Of a DNA stretch of 64,000 nucleotides, positions 1-16,545 are shown in pieces. The position numbers were made by a program, and so were the translations under genes. Below the pieces are notes generated by a model. The model searched no databases and had not been told where the DNA came from. It saw only the letters and a list, made by a program, of their open reading frames with translations. Within the stretch, counting starts at the first letter, position 1. Each line of letters starts with the position of its first letter. Origin of the DNA: Variovorax sp. CF313 (GTDB taxonomy: Bacteria; Pseudomonadota; Gammaproteobacteria; Burkholderiales; Burkholderiaceae_C); NCBI RefSeq assembly GCF_000282635.1, contig NZ_AKIW01000073.1, forward strand, positions 44,711-108,710, written 5' to 3'.

Positions 1-4283
<4,283 letters not shown>

Positions 4284-4348
4284 AGATCAACCAAAACAGA
4301 ATGAATCCCTGTACGGCATGCAGCGCGTGAAACAGTCACAGCCCCTTC

Positions 4349-4440
4349 GGGGAACACCGCGGAACCGGCTTTGCCGGGCCGCTGGTGTTGCCCCCTTGAG
4401 GGGGGAGGCGGCTACACGCAGTGAGCAAGCAACGGGGGTG
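4349..4440 (+). repeat. Dispersed G/C-rich intergenic repeat, copy 1 (gltB-gltD)
   Basis: This sequence between gltB and gltD closely resembles, in opposite orientation, the one at 7649-7736: both contain a block reading gaaccggctttgccgggc, then a ggtgttgcccccttg-type stretch, a run of G, and an acacgcagtgagcaagc-like tail. Shorter related copies lie at 10150-10235, 11240-11325, 31226-31293 and at the right edge of the window. The element contributes the bases just upstream of the gltD ribosome-binding site. No transposase or target duplication is visible here. Confidence 0.75.
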
Positions 4441-4453
4441 TAAAGGAATCACG

Positions 4454-5932
<1,479 letters not shown>

Positions 5933-5992
5933 TTTTTGTTTCAGTTTCGCGGGTCCGGGTTTGTCCCCGGTATCATCCGCCGGAAACCGCAT

Positions 5993-6025
5993 GCCGGGAT
6001 GCCTGAAAGGGCGCCCGGCTTTTTT
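5993..6025 (+). terminator. Rho-independent terminator after gltD
   Basis: GCCGGG (5993-5998) pairs with CCCGGC (6014-6019) and is followed directly by six T residues. It separates the gltBD unit from the Mla operon, whose first start codon is only 7 bases downstream, so the mlaF transcript probably starts within this stretch or reads through it. Confidence 0.7.
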
Positions 6026-6031
6026 ATTGAG

Positions 6032-6862
6032 ATGGACCCAGCCGCACCACTGCCACATTCCTTTGTAGAGTTCCGCGACGTTACGTTCGGCTACGGCGCG
6101 CGCGCCATTCTCGACGGCGTGTCCTTCACCGTGCCGCGCGGCAAGGTGACGGCCCTGATGGGCGCATCGGGCGGCGGCAAGACCACCGTGCTGCGCCTGA
6201 TCGGCGGACAGCAGAAGGCGCAGCGCGGCGAGGTGCTCTTCGATGGTCAGGACGTCGTCAGGTTCGACGCAACGGCGCTTTACGCGGCGCGGCGCCGAAT
6301 GGGCATGCTGTTCCAGTTCGGCGCGTTGTTCACCGACATGAGCGTGTTCGACAACGTGGCCTTCCCGCTGCGCGAGCACACCCAGTTGTCCGAAGCGCTG
6401 GTGCGCGACATCGTGCTCATGAAGCTCGATGCCGTCGGCCTGCGCGGCGCGCGCGACCTGATGCCCAGCGAGGTGTCGGGCGGCATGGCGCGGCGCGTGG
6501 CGCTGGCGCGCGCGATCGCGCTCGACCCCGATCTCGTCATGTACGACGAGCCCTTCGCCGGCCTCGACCCGATCTCGCTCGGCACGGCGGCGCGGCTGAT
6601 CCGACAGCTCAACGACACGCTCGGACTCACCAGCATCATCGTGTCGCACGACCTCGAGGAAACCTTCCGCATCGCCGACCACGTGATCATCCTGGCCAAC
6701 GGCGGCATTGCCGCGCAGGGCACGCCCGACGAAGTGCGCGAGAGCGACGATCCGCTGGTCCATCAGTTCGTCAATGCGCTGCCCGACGGGCCGGTGCATT
6801 TCCACTACCCCGGCGTCAGCATCGAAGACGACTTCGGCAATGTGGAAGGAGGGCGCTCATGA
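6032..6862 (+). CDS. mlaF: Phospholipid ABC transporter ATP-binding protein MlaF
   Basis: Cytoplasmic ATPase of the Mla system, which moves phospholipids between outer and inner membranes and preserves outer-membrane asymmetry. 276 residues from the ATG at 6032. Walker A is GASGGGKTT (residues 44-52), the signature is VSGGMARRVALARA and Walker B/D-loop is LVMYDEPFAGLD. An upstream in-frame extension to 5936 would run through the gltD terminator and is rejected. The stop overlaps the mlaE start (ATGA), so the two are translationally coupled. Family and operon context make the assignment firm. Confidence 0.95.
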   Translation: MDPAAPLPHSFVEFRDVTFGYGARAILDGVSFTVPRGKVTALMGASGGGKTTVLRLIGGQQKAQRGEVLFDGQDVVRFDATALYAARRRMGMLFQFGALFTDMSVFDNVAFPLREHTQLSEALVRDIVLMKLDAVGLRGARDLMPSEVSGGMARRVALARAIALDPDLVMYDEPFAGLDPISLGTAARLIRQLNDTLGLTSIIVSHDLEETFRIADHVIILANGGIAAQGTPDEVRESDDPLVHQFVNALPDGPVHFHYPGVSIEDDFGNVEGGRS

Positions 6863-7641
6863 CCTGGTGGAAACCAGCCGACCTCGGCTTCGCGGTGCGC
6901 CGCCATCTGGCCAACCTGGGCTATGGCGCGAAGCTTTTCACGCGCCTGATCGGACCGGGCGCGCAGATCATGCGCCGGTTCGGGCTGGTGCGCGACCAGA
7001 TCCATTTCCTGGGCAACTACTCGCTCGCGATCATCGGCGTGTCGGGGCTGTTCGTCGGCTTCGTGCTGGGGCTGCAGATGTACTACGCGCTGCAGCGCTA
7101 CGGCTCGTCCGAAGCGCTCGGCCTGCTGGTCACACTGAGTCTCGTGCGCGAGCTCGGGCCCGTGGTGGCAGCCTTGCTCTTCACCGGACGCGCCGGTACG
7201 TCGCTTACCGCGGAGATCGGCCTCATGAAGGCCGACGAGCAATTGAGCGCCATGGAGATGATGGCGGTCGATCCGGTGCAGCGCATCCTCGCGCCGCGCT
7301 TCTGGGCCGGCGTGATCACCATGCCGCTGCTGGCGGCTGTGTTCAGCGCGGTGGGCATCATGGGCGGCTACGTGGTGGGCGTGCTGATGCTGGGCGTGGA
7401 CCCGGGCGCGTTCTGGGGCCAGATGCAGGGCGGCGTCGACGTATGGCGCGACGTCGGCAATGGCGTCATCAAGAGCATCGTCTTCGGCTTCACCGTGACC
7501 TTCATCGCACTGCTGCAGGGCTACGAGGCCCAGCCCACGCCCGAAGGCGTGTCGCGCGCGACCACGAAGACCGTGGTCACGGCATCGCTGGCGGTACTGG
7601 GGCTCGACTTCCTGCTCACCGCGATGATGTTCAGCATATGA
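6859..7641 (+). CDS. mlaE: Phospholipid ABC transporter permease MlaE
   Basis: Inner-membrane permease of the Mla complex, 260 residues, the usual length. An N-terminal amphipathic segment precedes several hydrophobic helices; the conserved MlaE (YrbE) core is seen as LVRELGPVVAALLFTGRAG followed by EIGLMKADEQLSAMEMM. Starts inside the mlaF stop codon. A copy of the dispersed repeat separates it from mlaD. Confidence 0.95.
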   Translation: MTWWKPADLGFAVRRHLANLGYGAKLFTRLIGPGAQIMRRFGLVRDQIHFLGNYSLAIIGVSGLFVGFVLGLQMYYALQRYGSSEALGLLVTLSLVRELGPVVAALLFTGRAGTSLTAEIGLMKADEQLSAMEMMAVDPVQRILAPRFWAGVITMPLLAAVFSAVGIMGGYVVGVLMLGVDPGAFWGQMQGGVDVWRDVGNGVIKSIVFGFTVTFIALLQGYEAQPTPEGVSRATTKTVVTASLAVLGLDFLLTAMMFSI

Positions 7642-7648
7642 ACGAGTA

Positions 7649-7736
7649 CACCCCCAGGCTTGCCCACTTCGTGTGGCCTCCTACCCCCTTGCAGGGGGCA
7701 ACACCTGCAGCCCGGCAAAGCCGGTTCTGCGGTGAT
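7649..7736 (-). repeat. Dispersed G/C-rich intergenic repeat, copy 2 (mlaE-mlaD)
   Basis: The reverse complement matches copy 1 (4349-4440) closely over its whole length. On the plus strand it begins cccccaggcttgcccactt, a start shared with the sequence at the right edge of the window (63980-64000). It sits inside the Mla operon, so it is presumably transcribed as an untranslated spacer. Confidence 0.7.
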
Positions 7737-7777
7737 TCTCGAATGAGTCAATCCGTAGGCATTTAGGAAGAGTCGAT

Positions 7778-8269
7778 ATGCAACGTTCCAACAACGACAT
7801 CTGGGTGGGCCTGTTCGTGCTGATCGGCGCGGCGGCGCTGCTGTTTCTCGCGCTGCAGTCGGCCAACCTGCTGAGCCTGAATTTTCAGAAGACCTATGCG
7901 GTCACCGCGCGCTTCGACAACATCGGCGGGCTCAAGCCCCAAACCGCGGTCAAGAGCGCGGGGGTCGTGGTCGGCCGCGTGGAATCCATCGCCTTCAACG
8001 ACAAGTCCTTTCAGGCCGACGTGACGCTGGCTTTGCAAAACCGTTACAGTTTTCCCAAGGACAGCTCGCTCAAGATCCTGACCAGTGGCCTGCTCGGCGA
8101 GCAGTACATCGGAATCGAGGCGGGCGCCGAGGAGAAGGCACTGCAGGCCGGCGACACCATCACTTCGACCCAATCGGCCGTGGTGCTGGAGAACCTGATC
8201 AGCCAGTTCCTGTACAGCAAGGCGGCCGAAGGCAATTCTTCGACGCCTGGAACAGCGAATAAGAAATGA
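7778..8269 (+). CDS. mlaD: Outer membrane lipid asymmetry protein MlaD (MCE domain)
   Basis: 163-residue inner-membrane-anchored MCE protein that forms the periplasmic hexameric lipid channel on MlaFEB. One N-terminal transmembrane helix (IWVGLFVLIGAAALLFLAL), then the MCE domain (YAVTARFDNIGGLKPQTAVKSAGVVVGRV). AGGAAGAG lies 8 bases before the ATG. The stop overlaps the mlaA start by four bases. Confidence 0.95.
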   Translation: MQRSNNDIWVGLFVLIGAAALLFLALQSANLLSLNFQKTYAVTARFDNIGGLKPQTAVKSAGVVVGRVESIAFNDKSFQADVTLALQNRYSFPKDSSLKILTSGLLGEQYIGIEAGAEEKALQAGDTITSTQSAVVLENLISQFLYSKAAEGNSSTPGTANKK

Positions 8270-9039
8270 AAACACGAGCCCCTCTTTCTGCTGCTATGAA
8301 TAACGTAGCGAGCCATGCGCGCTGGATGAGCGCAGCAGCCGTCTTCGCGCTGGTGGCCGGTTGCGCCACCGGCCCCAACGCCAATCCGGCCGACCCGTTC
8401 GAGCCATTCAACCGCGGTGTTTCTCGCTTCAACGACACCGTCGACGATGCGGTGCTCGTCCCCGTGGCCACGGCCTACCAGAAGGCGCTGCCCTCGATGG
8501 TGCGCACCGGCGTGAACAACTTCTTCTCCAACATCGGCGATGTCTGGAGCCTGGCCAACAACGTGGCCCAGTTGAAGCTGCAGAACAGCGCCGAGACCTT
8601 CATGCGGCTGAACGTCAACACCTTCTTCGGCCTCGGCGGCCTGCTGGACGTTGCGACCGAAGCGGGCATTCCCCGCCACGAGGAAGACTTTGGCCAGACG
8701 CTGGGTTACTGGGGTGTCGGCGCCGGCCCATATGTCGTGCTGCCGCTGCTGGGCCCCTCGACGGTGCGCGACACTGCGGCCAAGCCGCTTGACATGTACG
8801 GCGATCCGCTGGGCCATGTGAGCGACATCCCTTGGCGCAATTCGCTGACGGTGCTGCGCGTCGTCGACACGCGTTCGCAGTACCTGCGCGCCGGCCGCCT
8901 GCTCGGCGACGCGGCGCTCGACAAGTATTCGTTCACGCGCGATGCGTTCCTGCAGCACCGCCGCAGCCAGGTCTACGACGGCAATCCGCCCAACGACGGC
9001 AGCGACGGCAGCGACGGCAGCGACGGCGGCGACAAGTAA
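8266..9039 (+). CDS. mlaA: Phospholipid-binding outer membrane lipoprotein MlaA (VacJ)
   Basis: Outer-membrane lipoprotein that removes mislocated phospholipids from the outer leaflet and hands them to MlaC. 257 residues from the ATG overlapping the mlaD stop; an alternative ATG at 8296 would shorten the signal peptide. A lipobox (LVAGC) is followed by DPFEPFNRGVSRFND, the VacJ hallmark. In E. coli mlaA lies apart from mlaFEDCB; here it sits between mlaD and mlaC, an order seen in other betaproteobacteria. The C-terminus is a low-complexity Gly-Ser-Asp tail encoded by a short tandem nine-base repeat. Confidence 0.94.
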   Translation: MKTRAPLSAAMNNVASHARWMSAAAVFALVAGCATGPNANPADPFEPFNRGVSRFNDTVDDAVLVPVATAYQKALPSMVRTGVNNFFSNIGDVWSLANNVAQLKLQNSAETFMRLNVNTFFGLGGLLDVATEAGIPRHEEDFGQTLGYWGVGAGPYVVLPLLGPSTVRDTAAKPLDMYGDPLGHVSDIPWRNSLTVLRVVDTRSQYLRAGRLLGDAALDKYSFTRDAFLQHRRSQVYDGNPPNDGSDGSDGSDGGDK

Positions 9040-9146
9040 GCCGAGGAGCAGCATGGAGGGAAGGCTGCTTGCATCCGGTTGCAAGGCTTCACCTCCCGGA
9101 CAGGAACCCGGTCGGCCCCATGCGCCTCGAATCCGTTCCTGTTTCA

Positions 9147-9167
9147 GCATCCGGCTTTTCCGGATGC
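9147..9167 (+). other. Perfect hairpin between mlaA and mlaC
   Basis: GCATCCGG (9147-9154) and CCGGATGC (9160-9167) form a perfect 8-bp stem around the loop CTTTT, 34 bases before the mlaC start. There is no T-run, so it is more likely an mRNA-processing or stabilising hairpin inside the operon, or an attenuator, than a terminator. The rest of the 162-base mlaA-mlaC gap shows nothing recognisable. Confidence 0.5.
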
Positions 9168-9201
9168 CTGTGGATTTTCAAACTTGAATGAGGGACTCTC
9201 C

Positions 9202-9858
9202 ATGAACGACAAGACCTTGCAACGTCGCGATCTCGGCCGCCTGGTGCTGGCCGGTGCCCTGCTGTTCGGTGCGGCTTTCGCATTCGTCCAGCCCGCCCGT
9301 GCCGCCGACGAAGCGCCCGATGCGCTCGTCAAGCGCCTCTCGACCGACGTGCTCGAGACGATCAAGGCCGACTCGTCCATCAAGTCGGGCGACGTCAACA
9401 AGATCATGCTGCTGGTCGACAGCAAGATCATGCCCAACGTCAACTTCCAGCGCATGACGGCCTCGGCCGTCGGCCCGGCCTGGCGCACGGCCACGCCAGA
9501 GCAGCAGAAGCGCCTGCAGGAAGAATTCAAGACCCTGCTGGTGCGCACCTATGCCGGCGCGCTCGACCAGGTGACCGACCAGACCGTCACCATCCGTCCG
9601 TTCCGCGGCTCGCCCGACGACAAGGACGTGCTGGTGCGCACCGAGGTCAAGGGCCGCGGCGATCCGGTCCAGCTCGACTACCGCCTCGAGAAGACCCCCG
9701 GCCAGGGCGCCGGCTGGAAGGTCTACAACCTGAATGTGCTGGGCGTCTGGCTGGTCGACACCTACCGCACCCAGTTCGCGCAGGAAATCAACAAGAGCGG
9801 TGTCGACGGCCTGATCGCCGCACTGGTCGCGCGCAACAAGGGCAACGGCAAGAGCTGA
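9202..9858 (+). CDS. mlaC: Periplasmic phospholipid shuttle MlaC
   Basis: Soluble periplasmic carrier between MlaA and MlaD, 218 residues. The signal peptide ends ...VQPARA-ADEA. It starts with RRDLGRLVLAG, which resembles a twin-arginine motif but is also compatible with Sec. The mature part matches the MlaC/Ttg2D family (MPNVNFQRMTASAVGPAWRT, VYNLNVLGVWLVDTYR). The ATG at 9202 follows GAGGGACTCTCC; a longer in-frame reading from 9079 has no signal peptide at its N-terminus. Confidence 0.94.
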   Translation: MNDKTLQRRDLGRLVLAGALLFGAAFAFVQPARAADEAPDALVKRLSTDVLETIKADSSIKSGDVNKIMLLVDSKIMPNVNFQRMTASAVGPAWRTATPEQQKRLQEEFKTLLVRTYAGALDQVTDQTVTIRPFRGSPDDKDVLVRTEVKGRGDPVQLDYRLEKTPGQGAGWKVYNLNVLGVWLVDTYRTQFAQEINKSGVDGLIAALVARNKGNGKS

Positions 9859-9870
9859 CCGGAGCGCACG

Positions 9871-10146
9871 ATGCTGGTCCTGCCGACCCGACTCACCCAC
9901 GACGAGGCCCCCGCCTGCATGCGCATGCTGCAGCAGGGGCTGAAGGGCCAGGTCGACTCGTCGTCCACCGTGGTCGACGCGACCGCGCTGGCCCAGTTCG
10001 ATTCGTCGGCGCTGGCCGTGCTGCTCGAATGCCGGCGCGAATCCAGCGCCCTGGGACGCGGCTTTTCCGTCAAGGGCCTCTCGCCCCGGCTGCGCGAGCT
10101 GGCCGCGCTGTACGGCATTGCGGGCCTTTTGCCCGCGGCGCCCTGA
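9871..10146 (+). CDS. mlaB: STAS-domain protein MlaB
   Basis: 91-residue cytoplasmic STAS-domain protein, the small subunit that binds MlaF and regulates the transporter. The conserved stretch VVDATALAQFDSSALAVLLE carries the STAS serine region. It is the last gene of the Mla operon, 12 bases after mlaC, which supports the assignment given that STAS sequences diverge strongly. Confidence 0.88.
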   Translation: MLVLPTRLTHDEAPACMRMLQQGLKGQVDSSSTVVDATALAQFDSSALAVLLECRRESSALGRGFSVKGLSPRLRELAALYGIAGLLPAAP

Positions 10147-10149
10147 CAT

Positions 10150-10235
10150 TGTTGGCCCCCCGGCTTTTCACTCCGCTTTGCTGCGTGTAATTCGCCACCC
10201 CCCGAGGGGGAGGCGCGGCCCGGCGGCGGCCGCAT
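10150..10235 (-). repeat. Dispersed G/C-rich intergenic repeat, copy 3 (mlaB-yadG)
   Basis: On the minus strand this reads gccgggccgcgcctccccct, then a G-run and ...ttacacgcagcaaagcgg, recognisable as a diverged version of copies 1, 2 and 4. It fills the gap between the Mla operon and the following ABC exporter. Confidence 0.55.
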
Positions 10236-10278
10236 GAGGGTATCGGGCCGCTGCGCGGCAGCTTGTAAAGCGGCCCCG

Positions 10279-10295
10279 TAAAATCGCGGGCTCCC

Positions 10296-10306
<11 letters not shown>
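10279..10306 (+). promoter_or_regulatory. -10-like box with the start codon in a hairpin loop (ABC ATPase gene)
   Basis: TAAAAT (10279-10284) is followed after 11 bases by the ATG at 10296. A perfect 8-bp inverted repeat, ATCGCGGG (10283-10290) and CCCGCGAT (10299-10306), puts that ATG at the end of an 8-base loop. If TAAAAT is a -10 box the mRNA would have only about five untranslated bases. No convincing -35 box was found. Confidence 0.4.
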
Positions 10307-11239
<933 letters not shown>

Positions 11240-11243
<4 letters not shown>

Positions 11244-11325
11244 GCGCCGCGCCGGGCCGCCCCAAGCAAGCGAAGCTCCCCCTTGGGGGGAAGCGAGGAC
11301 ACGCAGTGCCGAGCAAGGGGGCTCC
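11240..11325 (+). repeat. Dispersed G/C-rich intergenic repeat, copy 4 (yadG-yadH)
   Basis: The first 32 bases (11240-11271) are identical, with one mismatch, to 31226-31257 between the Nif3-family gene and pdxA. The core is gcgccgggccgccccaagca. The right part (a ccttgggggg-type run, then acacgcagtg and a gagcaaggggg stretch) matches copies 1 to 3. It occupies the whole space between the two ABC genes and supplies the GGGGG stretch before the permease start. Confidence 0.8.
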
Positions 11326-11329
11326 ATGA
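11240..11329 (+). CDS. Possible 29-residue mini-ORF carried by the repeat
   Basis: ATG 11240 overlaps the TGA of the ATPase gene as ATGA, and the mini-ORF's own TGA (11327-11329) overlaps the permease ATG at 11326, again as ATGA. The peptide starts MSAAPGRPKQA and is basic. The repeat at 31226 encodes the same first 11 residues and has the same double ATGA arrangement. It may serve only to carry ribosomes across the inserted repeat; no function as a peptide is claimed. Confidence 0.35.
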
Positions 11330-12090
11330 TGGCCGTGACCGGTTGGCGCGCGCTGCTCTACAAGGAGACGCTGCGCTTCTGGAAGGTCGGGTTCCAGACG
11401 GTCGGTGCGCCGGTGCTTACCGCGCTGCTGTACCTCATGGTGTTCGGCCATGTGCTCGAGGGCCGCGTGACGGTCTACGGCACCGTCGGCTACACGGCCT
11501 TCCTCGTGCCGGGCCTCGTGATGATGAGCGTGCTGCAGAACGCGTTCGCCAACAGCTCGTCCTCGATCATCCAGAGCAAGATCATGGGCAACCTGGTGTT
11601 CGTGCTGCTCACGCCGCTGTCGCACTGGGGCTGGTTCTTCGCCTACGTGGGCTCGTCGGTCATCCGCGGGCTGGCCGTGGGGCTGGGCGTGTTCGCGGTC
11701 ACGGTCTTCTTCGCGATGCCGAACTTCGTGGCGCCGGTCTGGATCGTCGTTTTCGCGCTGCTGGGGGCCGCGATGCTCGGCACGCTCGGGTTGATCGCCG
11801 GCCTCTGGGCCGAGAAGTTCGACCAGATGGCGGTGTTCCAGAACTTCCTGATCATGCCCATGACCTTCCTGTCGGGCGTGTTCTATTCGATCGGCTCGCT
11901 GCCGCCGTTCTGGCAGAGCGTGAGCCACCTGAACCCGTTCTTCTACATGATCGACGGCTTCCGCTACGGCTTCTTCGGCGTGAGCGATGCATCGCCCTGG
12001 CTCAGCCTGGGCATCGTCGGCACCGCGTGGCTGGCGGTGAGCGCCATCGCTGTCCATCTCCTGCGCATCGGCTACAAAATCCGAGGCTGA
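11326..12090 (+). CDS. ABC-2 type exporter permease (YadH-type)
   Basis: 254-residue integral membrane protein with six hydrophobic segments and the ABC-2 signature near the end ([38 protein letters not shown]). Partner of the preceding ATPase. The ATG at 11326 is followed by a second ATG at 11329; GGGGGCTCC lies directly upstream. The substrate cannot be read from sequence. Confidence 0.9.
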   Translation: MMAVTGWRALLYKETLRFWKVGFQTVGAPVLTALLYLMVFGHVLEGRVTVYGTVGYTAFLVPGLVMMSVLQNAFANSSSSIIQSKIMGNLVFVLLTPLSHWGWFFAYVGSSVIRGLAVGLGVFAVTVFFAMPNFVAPVWIVVFALLGAAMLGTLGLIAGLWAEKFDQMAVFQNFLIMPMTFLSGVFYSIGSLPPFWQSVSHLNPFFYMIDGFRYGFFGVSDASPWLSLGIVGTAWLAVSAIAVHLLRIGYKIRG

Positions 12091-12110
12091 ACGCTTCTTC
12101 TCCAGACCCC

Positions 12111-12353
12111 ATGACCGCCGAACAACTCCAGGCCCTGATCCAGTCCCACCTCCCGTGCGAGCACATCACGCTCGAGGGCGATGGCCGGCATTGGTATGCC
12201 ACCATCGTCTCGGCCGAATTCGAGGGCAAGCGCGCGATCCAGCGCCATCAGCGGGTCTACGCCACCCTCGGTGCGAAAATGCACACCGACGAGGTGCATG
12301 CGCTTTCGATGAAGACCTACACGCCGGCCGAATGGGCGGCGGTGGAAAAATAA
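12111..12353 (+). CDS. BolA-family protein (IbaG/YrbA-like)
   Basis: 80-residue protein with the BolA fold pattern: [23 protein letters not shown], then the helix-turn region ending [13 protein letters not shown]. BolA/IbaG proteins partner monothiol glutaredoxins in Fe-S handling. In E. coli ibaG lies between the mla operon and murA; the same neighbourhood is kept here (mla, yadGH, this gene, murA), which points to the IbaG branch. The reading frame continues far upstream, but this ATG fits the family length. Confidence 0.87.
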   Translation: MTAEQLQALIQSHLPCEHITLEGDGRHWYATIVSAEFEGKRAIQRHQRVYATLGAKMHTDEVHALSMKTYTPAEWAAVEK

Positions 12354-12394
12354 CTCCCCGGCCCTCGCAGGCCCCTGATTTCGCTGGAATTTCG

Positions 12395-13692
<1,298 letters not shown>

Positions 13693-13696
<4 letters not shown>

Positions 13697-14334
13697 TCAC
13701 CCTGGCGCTTTCCAAGGGCCGCATCTTCGAAGAAACGATGCCCCTGCTGGCGGCCGCCGGCATCGAGGTCACCGAAGACCCCGAGAAGTCGCGCAAGCTC
13801 ATTCTTGGCACCACCCGCCCCGACGTTCGCGTGGTGCTGGTGCGCGCCTCCGACGTGCCCACCTACGTGCAGTACGGCGGCGCCGACCTCGGTGTGACCG
13901 GGCTCGACGTGCTGCTCGAACACGGCAACCAGGGCCTGTACCAACCGCTCGATCTGCGCATCGCGGCCTGCCGCCTCAGCGTGGCCGTGCGCGCCGACTA
14001 CGACTACGCCTCGGCCGTGAAGCAGGGCTCGCGCCTGCGTGTGGCGACCAAGTACGTGGGCCTGTCGCGCGACTTCTTCGCCAGCAAGGGCGTGCACGTC
14101 GACCTGATCAAGCTCTACGGCAGCATGGAGCTGGCGCCGCTCACGGGCCTGGCCGACGCCATCGTCGACCTGGTCTCGACCGGCAACACGCTCAAGGCCA
14201 ACCACCTCGTCGAGGTGGAACGCATCATGGACATCAGCGCCCGGCTGGTGGTCAACCAGGCGGCGCTCAAGCTCAAGCGCGAGCCCATCCGCCGCATCAT
14301 CGACGCGTTCGCGTCGGCCATTCCTTCCGCCTGA
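13693..14334 (+). CDS. hisG: ATP phosphoribosyltransferase, short form
   Basis: First step of histidine synthesis. 213 residues, so this is the short HisG without the C-terminal regulatory domain; short HisG needs HisZ, which is not in the window. Family motifs: [11 protein letters not shown] near the start and [11 protein letters not shown]. Start codon overlaps the murA stop. Confidence 0.96.
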
Positions 14335-14345
14335 ACATCACGCAC

Positions 14346-15668
14346 ATGACTCTGAAAGCAGCCCCCGCCCGACTGTCCACGACTTCAGCCAGCTTCGACG
14401 CTGAATTCAAGGCGCGGCTGCATTGGTCCGCGGACGCGGATGCGGCCATCGAGAAGGTGGTGGCGGACATCCTCGCCGACGTTCAAACGCGTGGCGACGT
14501 TGCGGTGCTGGAGTACACGAATCGCTTCGACAAGCTCGACGCGAAGACGCTGCCCGAGCTGGAGCTGACCCAGGCCGAACTGAAGGCCGCCTTCGAGTCG
14601 CTGCCCGCAGCGCAGCGCGGCGCGCTCGAAGCCGCCGCACGCCGTGTGCGCAGCTACCACGAGGCCCAGAAGAAGGCCTCGGGCGAGAGCTGGAGCTACC
14701 GCGACGCCGACGGCACGCTGCTCGGCCAGAAGGTCACGCCGCTCGACCGTGTCGGCATCTACGTGCCGGGCGGCAAGGCCGCCTATCCGTCGAGCGTGCT
14801 GATGAACGCCATTCCTGCGCACGTCGCGGGCGTCGCCGAAATCATCATGGTCGTGCCGACGCCGAAGGGCGAGAAGAACCAGCTCGTGCTGGCCGCCGCC
14901 TACGCGGCCGGCGTGACGCGCGCCTTCACCATCGGCGGCGCGCAAGCCGTGGCCGCGCTGGCCTACGGCACCGCGACCGTCCCCGCCGTCGACAAGATCA
15001 CCGGCCCCGGCAACGCCTACGTGGCCGCAGCCAAGCGCCGCGTGTTCGGCACCGTGGGCATCGACATGATCGCGGGCCCGAGCGAAATCCTCGTGTTGGC
15101 CGACGGCACCACGCCGCCCGAGTGGGTGGCGATGGACCTGTTCAGCCAGGCCGAGCACGACGAGTTGGCGCAGAGCATCCTGCTGTGCCCCGACGCCGCC
15201 TACATCGACCGCGTGCAGGCCGAGATCGATCGCCTGCTGCCCACCATGCCGCGCGCCGAAATCATCGCCGCCTCGCTCAACGGCCGCGGCGCGCTGATCC
15301 ACACGAAGAGCATGGAAGAGGCCTGCGAGATCAGCAACCGCATCGCGCCCGAGCACCTGGAAGTCAGCAGCAGCGAACCGAATCGCTGGGAGCCGCTGCT
15401 GCGCCACGCCGGCGCGATCTTCCTGGGCGCCTTCACCAGCGAGAGCCTGGGCGACTACTGCGCCGGGCCGAACCACGTGCTGCCGACCAGCGGCACGGCG
15501 CGCTTCTCGAGCCCGCTGGGCGTCTACGACTTCCAGAAGCGCTCCAGCCTGATCGAGGTCAGCGAGGCCGGCGCCCAGGCGCTCGGCCCGGTCGCCGTCA
15601 CGCTGGCCGAGGGCGAGGGCCTGCAGGCGCACGCCGAGGCCGCCCGCATGCGGCTGCGTAAGATCTGA
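14346..15668 (+). CDS. hisD: Histidinol dehydrogenase
   Basis: 440 residues; catalyses the last two oxidations to L-histidine. Clear HisD motifs: [52 protein letters not shown] and the Zn-site region [12 protein letters not shown]. Lies 11 bases after hisG. Confidence 0.97.
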   Translation: MTLKAAPARLSTTSASFDAEFKARLHWSADADAAIEKVVADILADVQTRGDVAVLEYTNRFDKLDAKTLPELELTQAELKAAFESLPAAQRGALEAAARRVRSYHEAQKKASGESWSYRDADGTLLGQKVTPLDRVGIYVPGGKAAYPSSVLMNAIPAHVAGVAEIIMVVPTPKGEKNQLVLAAAYAAGVTRAFTIGGAQAVAALAYGTATVPAVDKITGPGNAYVAAAKRRVFGTVGIDMIAGPSEILVLADGTTPPEWVAMDLFSQAEHDELAQSILLCPDAAYIDRVQAEIDRLLPTMPRAEIIAASLNGRGALIHTKSMEEACEISNRIAPEHLEVSSSEPNRWEPLLRHAGAIFLGAFTSESLGDYCAGPNHVLPTSGTARFSSPLGVYDFQKRSSLIEVSEAGAQALGPVAVTLAEGEGLQAHAEAARMRLRKI

Positions 15669-15706
15669 ACTCCAACAACAACCCGTCCTCGGGAGGAGCA
15701 AGCAAG

Positions 15707-16540
15707 ATGATCGGTCGTCTCTTCGGTTCGCGCCTGTTCAGGTTCGCCGCGACTGCCATTGCGGGGGCCGCGCTGTTGGCCGCCTGCAGCCAGATGCCGC
15801 AGGCTCCGCGCGAATCGGCCGCCGCCAGCGCCACGTCCAGCGCCGCCGCGCCGGCCGCACCCGCGCCGCAGCTTGGCACGCAATGGGGCGAGGGCATCGA
15901 ATCGAAGACCCGCACCGTCGTTGCCAAGCGCCTGTCCGACCGGCCGGACGACGTGGCCTCGGTGGGCTACAACGAGGCCTCCGCCGTGCGCCGCGCGGTG
16001 GGCAGCAATCCCGAGCGGCGGCTCAACCTGCTGCTGGCCGATGGCGATGTCGAATGGTCCGTGCTCGACGAGGACGGCCGTCCGCTGCCCCTGCAGCGCA
16101 CCCGCCGGGGCAGCGGCGGGGAGGACATGTTCCGTCTCGCCGGTGTCGAAGGCGCGCGCTACACACTGCGCTTTCGCAACCTGAGCGAGCGCAGCTACGA
16201 AGTGATCGCCACCGTCGACGGCCTCGACGTGCTCAACGGCAAGCCCGGCAGCATGCGCAACGGTGGCTACGTGCTGCGGCCGCTGCAGTCGCTGACCATC
16301 GAGGGCTTTCGCAAGAGCCAGAACGAGGTGGCCGCCTTCCGTTTTTCAGCGCCCGGCCGCGCCTACGCTGCGAACACCGAAGCCGGCGACGTGCGCAACG
16401 TCGGCGTGATCGGTGCCGCGCTGTTCGAGCTCGAAGAGCGCGACACCCCGCTCCGCCAGCGCCGCGGCGCCGACCCGTCGCAGCCCAGCGCCTTCCCGGC
16501 CGACGGCGCCTACGCGCCGCCGCCGCGCTACCGCAGGTGA
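15707..16540 (+). CDS. Exported lipoprotein of unknown function in the his cluster
   Basis: 277 residues. GGGAGGAGC precedes the ATG. A lipoprotein signal (residues 1-26) ends in the lipobox LLAAC with C27, then comes an Ala/Pro-rich linker to about residue 55. The body contains SVLDEDGRPLPLQRTRRG, YTLRFRNLSERSYEVIATVDGLDVLNG and GGYVLRPLQSLTIEGFRKS, the look of an all-beta periplasmic domain. I do not recognise the family. It sits between hisD and hisC, in tight array with the next small gene, so it is probably co-transcribed with histidine genes without an obvious role in the pathway. Confidence 0.8.
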   Translation: MIGRLFGSRLFRFAATAIAGAALLAACSQMPQAPRESAAASATSSAAAPAAPAPQLGTQWGEGIESKTRTVVAKRLSDRPDDVASVGYNEASAVRRAVGSNPERRLNLLLADGDVEWSVLDEDGRPLPLQRTRRGSGGEDMFRLAGVEGARYTLRFRNLSERSYEVIATVDGLDVLNGKPGSMRNGGYVLRPLQSLTIEGFRKSQNEVAAFRFSAPGRAYAANTEAGDVRNVGVIGAALFELEERDTPLRQRRGADPSQPSAFPADGAYAPPPRYRR

Positions 16541-16545
16541 TGCCG

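Noticed and set aside
15200..15436. Possible frameshift in hisD because several frames stay open
   Set aside because: The plus frame runs unbroken for 440 codons with all motifs in one frame.
14385..15701. 438-codon antisense frame over hisD
   Set aside because: Same strand-bias artefact; hisD motifs are complete on the plus strand.
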